Below are positions 9,144 to 18,293 of a stretch of 64,000 nt of DNA, in pieces (within the stretch, counting starts at the first letter, position 1; each line of letters starts with the position of its first letter). This DNA comes from Maribacter flavus. Lineage in GTDB: Bacteria; Bacteroidota; Bacteroidia; Flavobacteriales; Flavobacteriaceae. Under the pieces are notes generated by a model. It saw only the letters and a program-made list of their open reading frames with translations, made no database searches and was not told the DNA's origin. The stretch covers positions 1,116,001 to 1,180,000 of the forward strand of contig NZ_VUOE01000001.1 of assembly GCF_008386635.1 (NCBI RefSeq), read 5' to 3'. A program made the position numbers and the translations under genes.

Positions 9144-11429
9144 ATGAAAAAGACTTCCTCCGTACTTATATTGCTCCTCTTGACGTTGGCCGTGTATTGG
9201 AGCATTGCTTCCCTAATGCCCACATATTCCGCGGATATTGACCTTGGTAAGGATAGCTTTTCCACGGATAGGGCCTTGACCCATGTAGAAGCGATTTCCA
9301 AGGAACCGCACGGCGTTGGATTTCCCGCACATCAAAAAGTAGGCTCCTACATCGTTTCCCAATTGGAAAAAATGGGCCTGCAGACCCAATTACAAAAGGG
9401 ATACACCGCCGGGGACTGGGCCAACCTCAGTAAGGCGACCAATATTCTGGCCAGGATTAAAGGAACGGGTACCGGTAAGGCCCTCCTTTTATTAAGCCAT
9501 TACGATAGTAGTCCGCATTCCTCCTTGGGCGCCAGCGATGCCGGTAGTGGGGTTGCCACCATTCTGGAAGGGGTAAGGGCCTTTTTGGCCAAAAACGAAT
9601 CGCCAAAAAATGACATAATTATCCTCATTTCCGATGCCGAGGAGTTGGGCCTTAACGGAGCCGATCTGTTTGTAAGGGACCATCCGTGGACCAAGGACGT
9701 TGGTCTTGTTATCAATTTTGAGGCCCGTGGGAGCGGTGGCCCAGGAATCATGCTTTTGGAAACGAACCGGGGCAATTATAATTTGATCAAGGAGTTTACA
9801 AAGGCAAATCCTGAATATCCTGTGGCGAACTCCCTCGCCTACAGCATCTACAAATTGCTTCCCAACGATACGGACTTGACTGTTTTCAGGGAAAAGGCGG
9901 ATATCGATGGGTTTAACTTTGCCTTTATTGACGACCATTTCGATTATCATACCGCTAAAGACTCCTACGAACGCTTGGATAAAAACACCCTCGCCCACCA
10001 AGGTAGCTACCTCACCGCTTTGTTAGATCATTTCAGCGCCATGGATTTGACCACCGTACGGAGTTTGAAGGAATCCGTTTATTTCAATGTTCCCATTTTT
10101 AAAATGGTCTCCTATCCCTTTGAATGGATCTGGCCCATGCTCTTTCTGGGCATTGCCCTTTTCTTAGGGTTGTTGGTCTTGGGTATCCAAAAAAAGGTAC
10201 TGAGCGGCAAGGACATGCTAAAAGGTTTTGTACCCATGCTCATCGCATTGAGCATCAACGGAGCGGTTGGATACTTTTCTTGGGGCGCGCTAAAATCCAT
10301 ATACCCGGCATATACGGATATGTTGCATGGTTTTACCTATAACGGTCATGCCTACATTCTCGTTTTTGTTTTTTTCTGCTTGAGCAGCTGTTTTTATGCC
10401 TACCACAAGTTCCAGGTGGTGAAAACACCCAATTTATTGGTGGCGCCCCTCTTTCTTTGGCTGGTCGTCTGCACGCTGATCTGTTACTATCTGAACGGTG
10501 CGGCATTTTTTATCATCCCGGTGTACACAAGCTTGGTGGCCCTGTACATAGTAATCAACCAAAAAAGCCCCAACGGGTTTTTATTGTTGTTTTTGGGATT
10601 ACCGGCCATTTTTATTTTCGCACCATTTATTCAGCTATTTCCCATTGCCCTAGGGCTCAAAATGATGGTGGCCAGTACGGTGTTTACCACGCTGACCTTC
10701 TTTCTCTTGCTGCCCCTGATCAATCGGATACGAAACAAAAGGGGCTTGGCCTTTTTAAGTTTTTTACTGTTTTTGGGCTTTTTTGTATCGGCGCACATGA
10801 ATTCCGATTTTGATGTGGATAACCCAAAACCGACCAGTCTACTGTACGTATGGAACGTCGATAAAAACGAAAGCCACTGGGCCACGTATGAAAAGGTAGT
10901 GTCGGATTGGACAAAGCAGTATATTGGCGATACCAAAATGCGACCTGAGGAGCTGTCCGAAAACACCATCAGCAGCAAATACGGTTCGGGATTCAGTTAC
11001 GTAGCTGAAGCCCCAAAAAAGGAAATCGCCCCGCCGATCATCGAGGTACTATCGGATACCGTTATCGGCATGCATCGATCCCTAAAACTCCAGCTTATCC
11101 CACAACGCAATGTAAACCGGTTGGAAGTGTTCACCAACGATACGCCCATAAACAAGGCCATGGTGAACGGTATCGAACTTTCTGATTATTACTTAAAAGA
11201 CCGAAGGAACGGGAAATTGGTAACCCATTACATCACTGACAACGAGCCTACCTTGCTATCGCTCGTATATCCGGCGGATGCAACTCTGGAACTTACCTTT
11301 TACGAGGCAAGCAACGACCTGCTGACAAATCCACAGTTCACCGTCCCAAAACGGCCAGAAGACAACATCCCGATGCCCTTTGTGCTGAACGATGCCATAC
11401 TAACCATCCAAAAAATGAAGTTTGAATAA
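9144..11429 (+). CDS. Membrane-anchored M28 peptidase (ERMP1/Fxna-like architecture)
   Basis: A 761-residue integral membrane protease. One N-terminal membrane helix (VLILLLLTLAVYWSIASLM) is followed by an M28 domain with the zinc ligands LLLSHYDSSP (His), GASDAGSG (Asp), ISDAEELGLNG (Glu-Glu), NFEARGSGG (Glu) and FDYHTAKD (His). From about residue 320 there are eight or nine hydrophobic segments and then a soluble C-terminal domain of about 200 residues. This layout matches the Fxna/ERMP1 group of M28 peptidases, here probably in the inner membrane with the active site in the periplasm. The gene overlaps the next start by 8 bases. Confidence 0.88.
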   Translation: MKKTSSVLILLLLTLAVYWSIASLMPTYSADIDLGKDSFSTDRALTHVEAISKEPHGVGFPAHQKVGSYIVSQLEKMGLQTQLQKGYTAGDWANLSKATNILARIKGTGTGKALLLLSHYDSSPHSSLGASDAGSGVATILEGVRAFLAKNESPKNDIIILISDAEELGLNGADLFVRDHPWTKDVGLVINFEARGSGGPGIMLLETNRGNYNLIKEFTKANPEYPVANSLAYSIYKLLPNDTDLTVFREKADIDGFNFAFIDDHFDYHTAKDSYERLDKNTLAHQGSYLTALLDHFSAMDLTTVRSLKESVYFNVPIFKMVSYPFEWIWPMLFLGIALFLGLLVLGIQKKVLSGKDMLKGFVPMLIALSINGAVGYFSWGALKSIYPAYTDMLHGFTYNGHAYILVFVFFCLSSCFYAYHKFQVVKTPNLLVAPLFLWLVVCTLICYYLNGAAFFIIPVYTSLVALYIVINQKSPNGFLLLFLGLPAIFIFAPFIQLFPIALGLKMMVASTVFTTLTFFLLLPLINRIRNKRGLAFLSFLLFLGFFVSAHMNSDFDVDNPKPTSLLYVWNVDKNESHWATYEKVVSDWTKQYIGDTKMRPEELSENTISSKYGSGFSYVAEAPKKEIAPPIIEVLSDTVIGMHRSLKLQLIPQRNVNRLEVFTNDTPINKAMVNGIELSDYYLKDRRNGKLVTHYITDNEPTLLSLVYPADATLELTFYEASNDLLTNPQFTVPKRPEDNIPMPFVLNDAILTIQKMKFE

Positions 11430-12228
11430 GGTAATAGGAGTCATAGGCTGCGGCTGGTTGGGACTTCCCTTGGCAAAATCGCTCGTAACAAAAGGGTATG
11501 AGGTAAAGGGTACCACAACCTCCAAGGAAAAATTGGAAACCCTTTCCAATGCGGGTATCGCACCATTACGGGTGCACCTTTCCGAAAATGAAATACAGGG
11601 AAATATCCAGGAATTCCTAAATGGGACGGACACGCTAGTGGTCAATATTCCTCCAAAACTTAGGGGCAAGGGACCTAAAGAGAACTATGTCCGTAAGATA
11701 GCACTGTTGGCAGCCAACATATCGACCTCGGCCGTTCGCGAGGTGCTTTTTGTGAGTAGTACATCGGTGTATGGGGACGGCCAAGGGGAAGTGGATGAGG
11801 AAACCCTCCCGGTACCGACATCGGAAGCCGGCAAACAGCTTTTGGAAACGGAAAAATTAATTACGGAAAATCCAAATTTTGAAGCGACCATCCTTCGGTT
11901 TGCGGGACTTATCGGTCCGGATAGACATCCCATACATATGCTATCCGGTAGAACGAACCTTTCGGGAGGCAATGCCCCCGTGAACCTCATCCATCTGGAG
12001 GATTGCATCGGCATCATTACTTCCATAATCCAAAATAATTTGTGGGGCGAAACGATAAACGGGGTATATCCGGCGCATCCAACAAAGAAATCCTACTATA
12101 CTCAAAAGGCCCACGAGAAGGGATTAAACCCACCCAGTTACAATACGAGTGAGACTGAAAATCTGAAAAAAATCACTTCTTGTAATCCTTTTATTACTAA
12201 AAATTACGTTTTTTCTGCTTCTATTTAG
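11422..12228 (+). CDS. NAD(P)-dependent epimerase/SDR (YeeZ-like)
   Basis: A 268-residue extended SDR-type protein with the Rossmann motif IGVIGCGWLGLPLA at the very N-terminus, VSSTSVYGDG and a LIHLEDCIG segment. The start must be TTG at 11422, because TGA lies in frame just upstream and no ATG precedes the nucleotide-binding loop. This start is inside the last codons of the peptidase gene, suggesting translational coupling. The canonical Tyr-x3-Lys is not obvious (VYGDGQGEVD), so this may be a nucleotide-binding rather than classic epimerase enzyme. Substrate unknown. Confidence 0.8.
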   Translation: MNKVIGVIGCGWLGLPLAKSLVTKGYEVKGTTTSKEKLETLSNAGIAPLRVHLSENEIQGNIQEFLNGTDTLVVNIPPKLRGKGPKENYVRKIALLAANISTSAVREVLFVSSTSVYGDGQGEVDEETLPVPTSEAGKQLLETEKLITENPNFEATILRFAGLIGPDRHPIHMLSGRTNLSGGNAPVNLIHLEDCIGIITSIIQNNLWGETINGVYPAHPTKKSYYTQKAHEKGLNPPSYNTSETENLKKITSCNPFITKNYVFSASI

Positions 12229-12354
12229 TCTATTTTCACCACAACTTTTGGCGCTTTCACAACAAAGTCCGCCATTTTTTGTTAATAAAATGTTGGTTTT
12301 TAATGGGTTATCGACGAAATACATAACTTAGAGTGAACTTTAAAATAAATTGTC

Positions 12355-12729
12355 ATGAAAAAATCTAAGCTTAACGAACGGATTATCATGGAGTTGGAAC
12401 GCTTGATCGCGCAAAGTTGCGGAGACGAGCGAAAATCCAGGAAGTTTACTCAGCTACATGTAGCCTTGCTCAAAAAATACTATAATGCCGCCGATGTTTC
12501 CATCGATTATCACAGACACCGCGTAACAATGGATGTCATAATGGACGATGAAGCCTACAGGCCCGGGAAATTGAACATTAACTTACCCGTCCTGCATACT
12601 AACCTTTTGTTTGGCAACCTTAAGAGCTTTCTCCGTTCCTGTATTGACAGGGACCGCAAAAGTCTTGGTTTTTATGCCCAACTCCTTAATAATTTCAAAC
12701 AAAAGGAACAGGTCTATTCGCTCGCCTAG
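12355..12729 (+). CDS. Conserved hypothetical protein
   Basis: A 124-residue soluble protein with no recognised domain, rich in charged residues and predicted helix-strand-helix (LNERIIMELERLIAQSC at the start, LKSFLRSCIDRDRKSLGFYAQLL near the end). There is no signal peptide. It stands as a single unit with its own upstream AT-rich region and a strong terminator 23 bases after the stop. Confidence 0.6.
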   Translation: MKKSKLNERIIMELERLIAQSCGDERKSRKFTQLHVALLKKYYNAADVSIDYHRHRVTMDVIMDDEAYRPGKLNINLPVLHTNLLFGNLKSFLRSCIDRDRKSLGFYAQLLNNFKQKEQVYSLA

Positions 12730-12751
12730 GAAAGTTCGAATAAAGGAAATC

Positions 12752-12773
12752 AAGGACACCCAACGGTGTCCTT
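12752..12773 (+). terminator. Rho-independent terminator
   Basis: A perfect 9-base stem, AAGGACACC-caac-GGTGTCCTT, followed by a pyrimidine-rich CTCTTTT tract. It ends the transcript of the 12355-12729 gene. Confidence 0.85.
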
Positions 12774-13034
12774 TCTCTTTTAACCCAAAATACGCAATAG
12801 AAAGTCTAGTACGGCTTCAAACTACTTCAAACACACGCTGTTTAAGCTGTTTTTTAATTTAACCATAGCGATGCTCTGCTAAAATCAAGAAAACAACTGT
12901 GTTTATTGTATTTTGAACCCTCATTACAAAGTCATAATGCATTATTTGGGTTTAAGGACAATTAAACGGTTCATTAACAAGTTCATTGGGAATAATTTAA
13001 TAGTTTAGCGCACCAAAAAATAAATCAGTTCGTG
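12774..13034. other. AT-rich intergenic region
   Basis: No coding potential is visible. The last 60 bases before 13035 are AT-rich and include TAATAGTTTAG about 40 bases upstream of the start, a loose match to the Bacteroidota -7 box (TAnnTTTG). No other structure stands out. Confidence 0.4.
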
Positions 13035-13736
13035 ATGAAAAGATTCATTGTTATTTTAGTGCTTACCATGGGTTTCTATGGAACAGCACAGACCAAAAGT
13101 GAGCTATTAAAGCATTATGAGGCCTTCTACAACCAAATGCGGTTACAAGGCGATGTGGATGGTGTCATCAATGCACTAACGCACTTGAACGTGTTGGCCC
13201 CTTCCCAGGAGCGTATGGATACCTTGGCCTATATCTATGCCAACGACAACCAGCACCTACAGGCCCTGAATACCATTGGTATTGAAAAAGTGGACACGGA
13301 TTCAGATTTGGCCGTGCAGGTTAAGGCTATTTCCCTAAAAGCCTTGAACCAACCCAAAAGGGCCTTGGAACATTTTGAAGTACTGTACCAGAGAAATCCA
13401 AATCCGTATCTGGCCTATGAGCTGGCAGACCTCAACATTCAAATAGGTGACAATGCCAAGGCATCCACCCACATTGAATATGGTATTGCCAATTCCAAGG
13501 ACGATATGCGCTATGCCTTTTACGAGCGTCAGCAACCCTATGATGTTCCCCTTAAAGCGGCATTCATCCATTTAAAGGGACTTGTGCAGTTCAACACGGA
13601 CAAGGAAAACATCGATGCGGCCATTGCGACCATCGACGAGGCGCTGGCCATTGACCCTAACTTTAACCTGGCAAGCTTGAGCAAGCAGGCACTTACCTCT
13701 AGAAAACAAGCTCCTTCGGAAGAACCAAAGAAGTAA
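13035..13736 (+). CDS. Exported TPR-like protein
   Basis: A 233-residue protein from the ATG at 13035 (an in-frame GTG lies one codon earlier). The signal peptide is FIVILVLTMGFYGTAQ. The body has degenerate tetratricopeptide-like helix pairs (ALNQPKRALEHFEVLYQRNP, ENIDAAIATIDEALAIDPNF). It is predicted to be periplasmic, as a scaffold or binding protein; no catalytic motif is seen. The C-terminus (QAPSEEPKK) is disordered. It ends in a terminator shared with the converging gene. Confidence 0.65.
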   Translation: MKRFIVILVLTMGFYGTAQTKSELLKHYEAFYNQMRLQGDVDGVINALTHLNVLAPSQERMDTLAYIYANDNQHLQALNTIGIEKVDTDSDLAVQVKAISLKALNQPKRALEHFEVLYQRNPNPYLAYELADLNIQIGDNAKASTHIEYGIANSKDDMRYAFYERQQPYDVPLKAAFIHLKGLVQFNTDKENIDAAIATIDEALAIDPNFNLASLSKQALTSRKQAPSEEPKK

Positions 13737-13756
13737 ACTGTTTAAGAAATATTGAA

Positions 13757-13800
13757 GGGACCGTTCGAGAATCTTTTTCTTGGACGGTCCCTCAATTTTT
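13757..13800. terminator. Terminator between convergent genes
   Basis: An 8-base stem GGGACCGT/ACGGTCCC with a 19-base loop is followed by TCAATTTTT on the plus strand. The stop codon of the minus-strand gene (13792-13794) sits inside the tail, so the two genes meet at this structure. Confidence 0.75.
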
Positions 13801-14286
13801 ACGTAGTTCCTCCAACAAGGCATTGTCCATGGCCTCCTTAATCTTGATCAACTCCCCAACATGTTCGTTGGGTACGGCAATTGACAGAACATAGTGGGCA
13901 ATCTTCCAAGATCCGTCAATCTTTTTGAGGACCCCGGAGCCCCTACAAAGTTTCATTTGGGTGTCCAAAAGTTCATCGAACCACGCAAACTGTCCGGTAG
14001 CATCCACATAGACATTTCGTTCCACGGCCGTAAAACTCCATGCCCTTCCCTTGTCAAAATGGAGTTTTGCATACTCCTTGAATTCGGCCAATTGCCAATT
14101 TTCCGTAGCATCGGTACCGATAAAAACGGCATCATGGGTCATTAATCCGAAATACCCATCAAAATCAGCTTCGGCCGCAGCCCGATGCCATGCATCCAAG
14201 GTCTTTTCAATGGTTTTTGTATCGGTTTCCTGCCCTGTTGAAACCGCACATATATGCAGAAACAGGATATAGCTATACGTCTTCAT
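13792..14286 (-). CDS. Exported NTF2-like (SnoaL/DUF4440-type) protein
   Basis: A 164-residue protein from the ATG at 14286; a TTG two codons upstream is the only longer alternative. A signal peptide (YSYILFLHICAVSTGQ) precedes an NTF2-like cone fold: IEKTLDAWHRAAAEADFDGYFGL, then strands ending in DGSWKIAHYVLS. It is predicted to be periplasmic. NTF2-like folds bind small hydrophobic ligands or act as isomerases; nothing here fixes the function. It overlaps the end of the upstream lipoprotein gene by 14 bases. Confidence 0.75.
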   Translation of the reverse strand: MKTYSYILFLHICAVSTGQETDTKTIEKTLDAWHRAAAEADFDGYFGLMTHDAVFIGTDATENWQLAEFKEYAKLHFDKGRAWSFTAVERNVYVDATGQFAWFDELLDTQMKLCRGSGVLKKIDGSWKIAHYVLSIAVPNEHVGELIKIKEAMDNALLEELRKN

Positions 14287-14773
14287 TTTCAATCAGATCG
14301 GTCGGTAGGGTATTATTTACGGTCACATCAAACTGCTTTCTCAGCGCATTATAGGCCGTAATAAGTTCTTTGATGGAATTTTCCGGGTTCAGTCGGTACT
14401 CCAAATCCCCCTTGGTTTTTAAAATATACGTTTTCACCACCTTTTGCCTGCCCTTCACCTGGGGAATATTGAACTCCGCCGGGTATTCGCTGGCTTCCAA
14501 TAGCTTTTGCTTTTCCACCAAATCCTCAATGACCAACACCAAATCCTCCCGGAAGCCAATGGTGTAAATACGTTCAAAACTCTGGTGAAAGGAATAATAC
14601 TCCTTCCATTGGGCCAAAATGGCATCGGACTTCGCATTTACGGCAACCACCGGGGGCAGCTCGTTGGCCATGGTCTCAAAGCTGGATTCGGCTACGTTGG
14701 CCGACTCTTGGACGACGTCTTTGCAGGAGCCCAAAAGCAACAGAAATAAAATAAAATACGGGAATTTTGGCAT
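14273..14773 (-). CDS. Putative lipoprotein of unknown function
   Basis: The start is set at the ATG at 14773, which gives a typical lipoprotein signal (YFILFLLLLGSCKD) with the lipobox Cys at about residue 16. The remaining 150 residues are mostly helical (VLVIEDLVEKQKLLEAS, ITAYNALRKQFDV) and match no family I recognise. It is probably anchored in the outer or inner membrane facing the periplasm and co-transcribed with the NTF2-like gene, whose start lies inside its last codons. Confidence 0.65.
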   Translation of the reverse strand: MPKFPYFILFLLLLGSCKDVVQESANVAESSFETMANELPPVVAVNAKSDAILAQWKEYYSFHQSFERIYTIGFREDLVLVIEDLVEKQKLLEASEYPAEFNIPQVKGRQKVVKTYILKTKGDLEYRLNPENSIKELITAYNALRKQFDVTVNNTLPTDLIENEDV

Positions 14774-14838
14774 GGACCGAAGGTACAAATTTTAAGAAAA
14801 GGTATCTTTACCCCACAGGTCATTTAACTACATTTTTA

Positions 14839-15780
14839 ATGGAAAAATACATTTTGATTATCGGCGCATGCGGACAGATAGGAACGGAGCTGACCCTTAC
14901 CCTAAGGGAACGCTATGGGAACGACAAGGTCATTGCCAGTGATATACGGGAGGGCAGCGATACTTTGATGAATTCCGGGCCTTTTGAAATCTTGGACGCC
15001 ACCAATTACGATACCTTGGAGGAAGTAGTCGCCTATTACGATATCAGCGAGGTGTATTTAATGGCCGCCATGCTCAGTGCCACGGCCGAAAAATTCCCCA
15101 TGCGCGCCTGGAACCTCAACATGAACTCCCTTTTCAACGTGTTGAACCTGGCCAAGGAAAAAAAGATAAACAAGGTTTTTTGGCCTTCAAGTATTGCCGT
15201 TTTTGGCCCAAATACCCCCAAGGACCATACGCCACAACATACCATCATGGAACCTAGCACGGTGTACGGCATCAGTAAACAGTCTGGGGAACGTTGGTGC
15301 GAATATTATTTTAAAAAGTTCAATGTGGATGTGCGCAGTCTTCGCTATCCAGGACTCATTAGCTGGAAGACCATGCCCGGTGGCGGTACCACGGACTATG
15401 CCGTGGAAATCTATCACAAGGCCTTAAGCCAAGGGCGTTATTCCTGTTTTTTAAAGAAGGATACCATGCTCCCCATGATGTTCATGGACGATGCCATACG
15501 GGCCACCTTAGAATTGATGGAGGCCGATACAAAAAAGATCAAGGTGCGGTCCGCCTACAACCTTGCAGCCATGAGTTTTGATCCCGCGGAAATGGCCCGA
15601 AGCATCCAAAAGCATATTCCCGATTTCACCATCGAATATGCTCCCGATTTTAGACAGGACATTGCCGATTCCTGGCCGAAAAGTATCGATGATTCCGATG
15701 CACAGAAGGATTGGGATTGGCATCCGGAATTTGATTTGGACCGCACTACGGAAACCATGCTGGAAAATTTAAAATCCTAG
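14839..15780 (+). CDS. NAD-dependent epimerase/dehydratase family, probable L-threonine 3-dehydrogenase
   Basis: A 313-residue extended SDR from the ATG at 14839. The Rossmann loop is IIGACGQIGTEL, the acidic base-binding segment ASDIREG, and the catalytic Tyr-x3-Lys lies in STVYGISKQSGE with Ser in WPSSIAVFG. The motifs RYPGLISWKTMPGGGTTDYA and KKDTMLPMMFMDDA are those of SDR-type L-threonine dehydrogenases, which oxidise threonine to 2-amino-3-ketobutyrate. The cytoplasmic location is clear; the threonine assignment rests on motif recall. It is divergent from the lipoprotein gene. Confidence 0.82.
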   Translation: MEKYILIIGACGQIGTELTLTLRERYGNDKVIASDIREGSDTLMNSGPFEILDATNYDTLEEVVAYYDISEVYLMAAMLSATAEKFPMRAWNLNMNSLFNVLNLAKEKKINKVFWPSSIAVFGPNTPKDHTPQHTIMEPSTVYGISKQSGERWCEYYFKKFNVDVRSLRYPGLISWKTMPGGGTTDYAVEIYHKALSQGRYSCFLKKDTMLPMMFMDDAIRATLELMEADTKKIKVRSAYNLAAMSFDPAEMARSIQKHIPDFTIEYAPDFRQDIADSWPKSIDDSDAQKDWDWHPEFDLDRTTETMLENLKS

Positions 15781-15787
15781 CAATACC

Positions 15788-16549
15788 TTACAACATGGTA
15801 CCGCCTGAGGCCTCAATGCGTTGGCCGTTGATCCATCGGGCATCTTCTGTGCATAAAAACGCGATCAAACCTCCAATATCCTCGGGTTCCCCTACCCGGC
15901 CCAAAGCCGTTACACTGGACACCATTTTTCGTTTTTGCTCGTTGGACTTGTTCTCCCCATTCCCAAAATCGGTTGCAACCGCACCAGGTGCTACCACATT
16001 GGCCCTGATTTTTCGTTCGCCAAGCTCCTTGGCCAAATACCGGGTAAACACCTCCACGCCACCCTTCATGGACGCGTAGGCCGAGGATTTTGGAAAGGTG
16101 AATCGGGCCAAACCGGAGGAAATATTGATAATGCCACCACCATCGTTCAAATATTTTAAGGCCTTTTGGGTCAAAAAATAGACGCCCTTCAAGTGAATGT
16201 TCATCATTTCGTCAAAATCCGCTTCGGTAGTTTCCAAAAATGGTTTGTAAATGCCCGTTCCAGCGTTGTTGATGAGAAAGTCAAAGTGGGTGCTCCCCAT
16301 GGATTCTTGAAGACCCTCTTCCAATCGGCCATAAAAGGCATCAAAAGTGGAAACATCGCTTGTGTCCAATTGCAGGGCAAAGGAATTTACGCCCTGTTTT
16401 TTTACTTGTGCCACCACGTCCTCCGCTGCAGCTTGGTTGGAGTGATAGGTAATGACGACATCCAAACCTTTCTTTGCAATCTGCAGGGCCATATCTTTGC
16501 CCAGTCCCCTACTTCCACCAGTGATTACCGCTATTTTATTCATGCCCAT
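15788..16549 (-). CDS. Classical SDR oxidoreductase (FabG-like)
   Basis: A 253-residue classical short-chain dehydrogenase: cofactor loop VITGGSRGLGKDMA, NNAG motif LINNAGTG, catalytic Ser in NISSGLARF, Tyr-x3-Lys in SAYASMKGG, and VAPGAVATDF after it. Arg in GGSRG and the lack of an acidic residue after strand 2 favour NADP(H). It converges with the threonine-dehydrogenase-like gene (8-base gap) and stands alone, so the substrate is unknown. Confidence 0.85.
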   Translation of the reverse strand: MGMNKIAVITGGSRGLGKDMALQIAKKGLDVVITYHSNQAAAEDVVAQVKKQGVNSFALQLDTSDVSTFDAFYGRLEEGLQESMGSTHFDFLINNAGTGIYKPFLETTEADFDEMMNIHLKGVYFLTQKALKYLNDGGGIINISSGLARFTFPKSSAYASMKGGVEVFTRYLAKELGERKIRANVVAPGAVATDFGNGENKSNEQKRKMVSSVTALGRVGEPEDIGGLIAFLCTEDARWINGQRIEASGGTML

Positions 16550-16701
16550 AGTTCAATTGTTTTTGGTTTTCAAAGTTAGCAACCGTTTATCTCCAAAGGT
16601 GTCGATGGATATTCCGGTCAGATCCATTTCTTTATCATCATCGGGCCATAAGATACACTCTTTTATAATCTCAAAGCGTATGGTCGACTATTGAAATGCA
16701 T

Positions 16702-16739
16702 TTGGGGACGTTTTAAAAAATATTCGATTACGTCCCCAA
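16702..16739. other. Stem-loop after the outer-membrane protein gene
   Basis: A 9-base perfect stem TTGGGGACG/CGTCCCCAA with a 21-base AT-rich loop lies directly after the stop of the gene at 16746 (minus). No long T-run follows on the minus strand, so it may be an mRNA 3' end structure rather than a full terminator. Confidence 0.5.
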
Positions 16740-16745
16740 GCCCAT

Positions 16746-17606
16746 TTATTTTCTTTTGTGCGCGGGTTCCCAAATCAGTCTAAGAAAGGAGCTTAAACGC
16801 TCATTTTCGCGACTCACAGGAATTCCCCCAACGATACCGATCATAAGATTATCGGCTATACCCAATCTCATCTGAGGTCGTATGGTCATGTCAAAATCCC
16901 TTCGGTCCATGGTCTTGTTGAATTCCACTCCAATAAAATTTCGGGTACCCGTTATCATATAATGAAAACTGGTATTGATGTCGTACGTGGTGTGAAACTT
17001 TTGGGTCTCAAAATTTTGCGCTATCATGGGACCTGTATAGATTAGGGAATGAATATTGGTCCCCCATCGCTTTGCTACGACCAGAAAAGGATTATAGACA
17101 TTTCCTGAAATTAATGGTGCCCCAAAATTTCTAAAGTTGGACAGTTCAAATTCGTTGATGTATCCCAAAGCCATGGAAGTGGCCATAGGTTCGCTCACAA
17201 AAAAGGACCATTGCGCAGCTATCTTTATACTGTTTAATTTGTTTGAAGGCAACGAATCCCTTTGGGTACCGTTTAGGGGCGAGTAAAAAGTGAATGGCAG
17301 CTCAACTTCCAGTCCCAACCGATCCATGGGGGCCCATTCGTACTCGATCAAGGCTTCGTAGGAATCAAACTTTAAATTATCTGTGAGTCCCAGCCCTAGG
17401 TTCCATTCCTTTTCTCCCCTTCTGGCACCCAGATCACGGATAAGATCAATATAAAGAGGTTCCGCATGCAGTACCTTATCGGGTTCTTTTTGGTTTTCCA
17501 CCTGTTGAATATATAAACTGTCTTTTTCGGCATTTGAAATTTGGGCCATGCCAGTGGCCGAAAGTGTCCATACGAAGAAGAACACCCCTAATTTTTGAGT
17601 TTGCAT
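16746..17606 (-). CDS. Predicted outer-membrane beta-barrel protein of the HAEPL type
   Basis: A 286-residue protein with a signal peptide (LGVFFFVWTLSATGMAQ). It has the conserved segment HAEPLYIDLIRDLGARRG, then alternating amphipathic strands (EWNLGLGLTDNLKF, LEVELPFTFYSPL, FIGVEFNKTMD). The many Tyr/Phe-ending strands and length fit a 12- to 14-stranded outer-membrane barrel. Some databases wrongly name homologues as phosphoribosylformylglycinamidine synthase; nothing here supports that. It is followed upstream by a small exported protein gene on the same strand, 75 bases away. Confidence 0.7.
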   Translation of the reverse strand: MQTQKLGVFFFVWTLSATGMAQISNAEKDSLYIQQVENQKEPDKVLHAEPLYIDLIRDLGARRGEKEWNLGLGLTDNLKFDSYEALIEYEWAPMDRLGLEVELPFTFYSPLNGTQRDSLPSNKLNSIKIAAQWSFFVSEPMATSMALGYINEFELSNFRNFGAPLISGNVYNPFLVVAKRWGTNIHSLIYTGPMIAQNFETQKFHTTYDINTSFHYMITGTRNFIGVEFNKTMDRRDFDMTIRPQMRLGIADNLMIGIVGGIPVSRENERLSSFLRLIWEPAHKRK

Positions 17607-17681
17607 TTTTAATTTGTTAAAGCATTTGAAAATAATCCCATGTCGCTTTTGCGATGGGAAACCAGTGTGCTGAAAAACAAA

Positions 17682-18068
17682 TTAAACCTTGGGCGGAGGT
17701 GTAATCAATTGACCAAACCCGTGGGGCAAGTGCATTTGATAATTGGGAAAGGTCTTTATAGCGGTTTCAAAATTCGAAGTATCCAAACCATATTCAAAAA
17801 AGAATGCTGAAATAAGATTTATTTTCACCTTGGAAGAAGTATTGTGCTCCTCCGTATCCGGGTCATCAAATTCCTCAAAAGCTTCCTCAAAACCCAATAA
17901 CTGCTCCACCACAATTTCCACAATACTCTCTTGGTCATTAAAGGCAAGATTTTCTGGAATATATTCTGGCTTTGGGTCTATGGTATCCACACTAATGTTC
18001 AAAAGGTACACTCCCATGAAACCCCATAGAAACCTTATATAAACGCTATTTCTTAATTGACCGAACAC
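17682..18068 (-). CDS. Small exported protein of unknown function
   Basis: A 128-residue protein starting at GTG (18068), with an N-terminal hydrophobic helix (FLWGFMGVYLLNISVD) and an acidic middle (EEAFEEFDDPDTEEHN). It ends in a Pro-rich tail (LITPPPKV). No known domain is recognised. The same-strand position next to the HAEPL barrel gene suggests they form a unit. Confidence 0.55.
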   Translation of the reverse strand: MFGQLRNSVYIRFLWGFMGVYLLNISVDTIDPKPEYIPENLAFNDQESIVEIVVEQLLGFEEAFEEFDDPDTEEHNTSSKVKINLISAFFFEYGLDTSNFETAIKTFPNYQMHLPHGFGQLITPPPKV

Positions 18069-18293
18069 GGGCCAAAATTACGATCCCGGCTAGACTTACC
18101 AAATGTTTAACCCATTTTTAACGTCAAGGGGTCTATGTCAGATCATCGGGCTCTATATGAATAAGGACATGTTCCAGATAGGGTATGACCTCCTTGAGAT
18201 GGCCCTCTATTTCATGCCCTTCCCGTCTTCAAGAGACCGATTTACATTGATAGTTTTAGGTAAGGGCCTTTGCCCTTTCCGATGTCGCTATTT

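Noticed and set aside
16746-17606. Annotation as phosphoribosylformylglycinamidine synthase, a label I recall for homologues.
   Set aside because: A signal peptide and barrel-like strands with no purine-synthesis motifs make it an outer-membrane protein.
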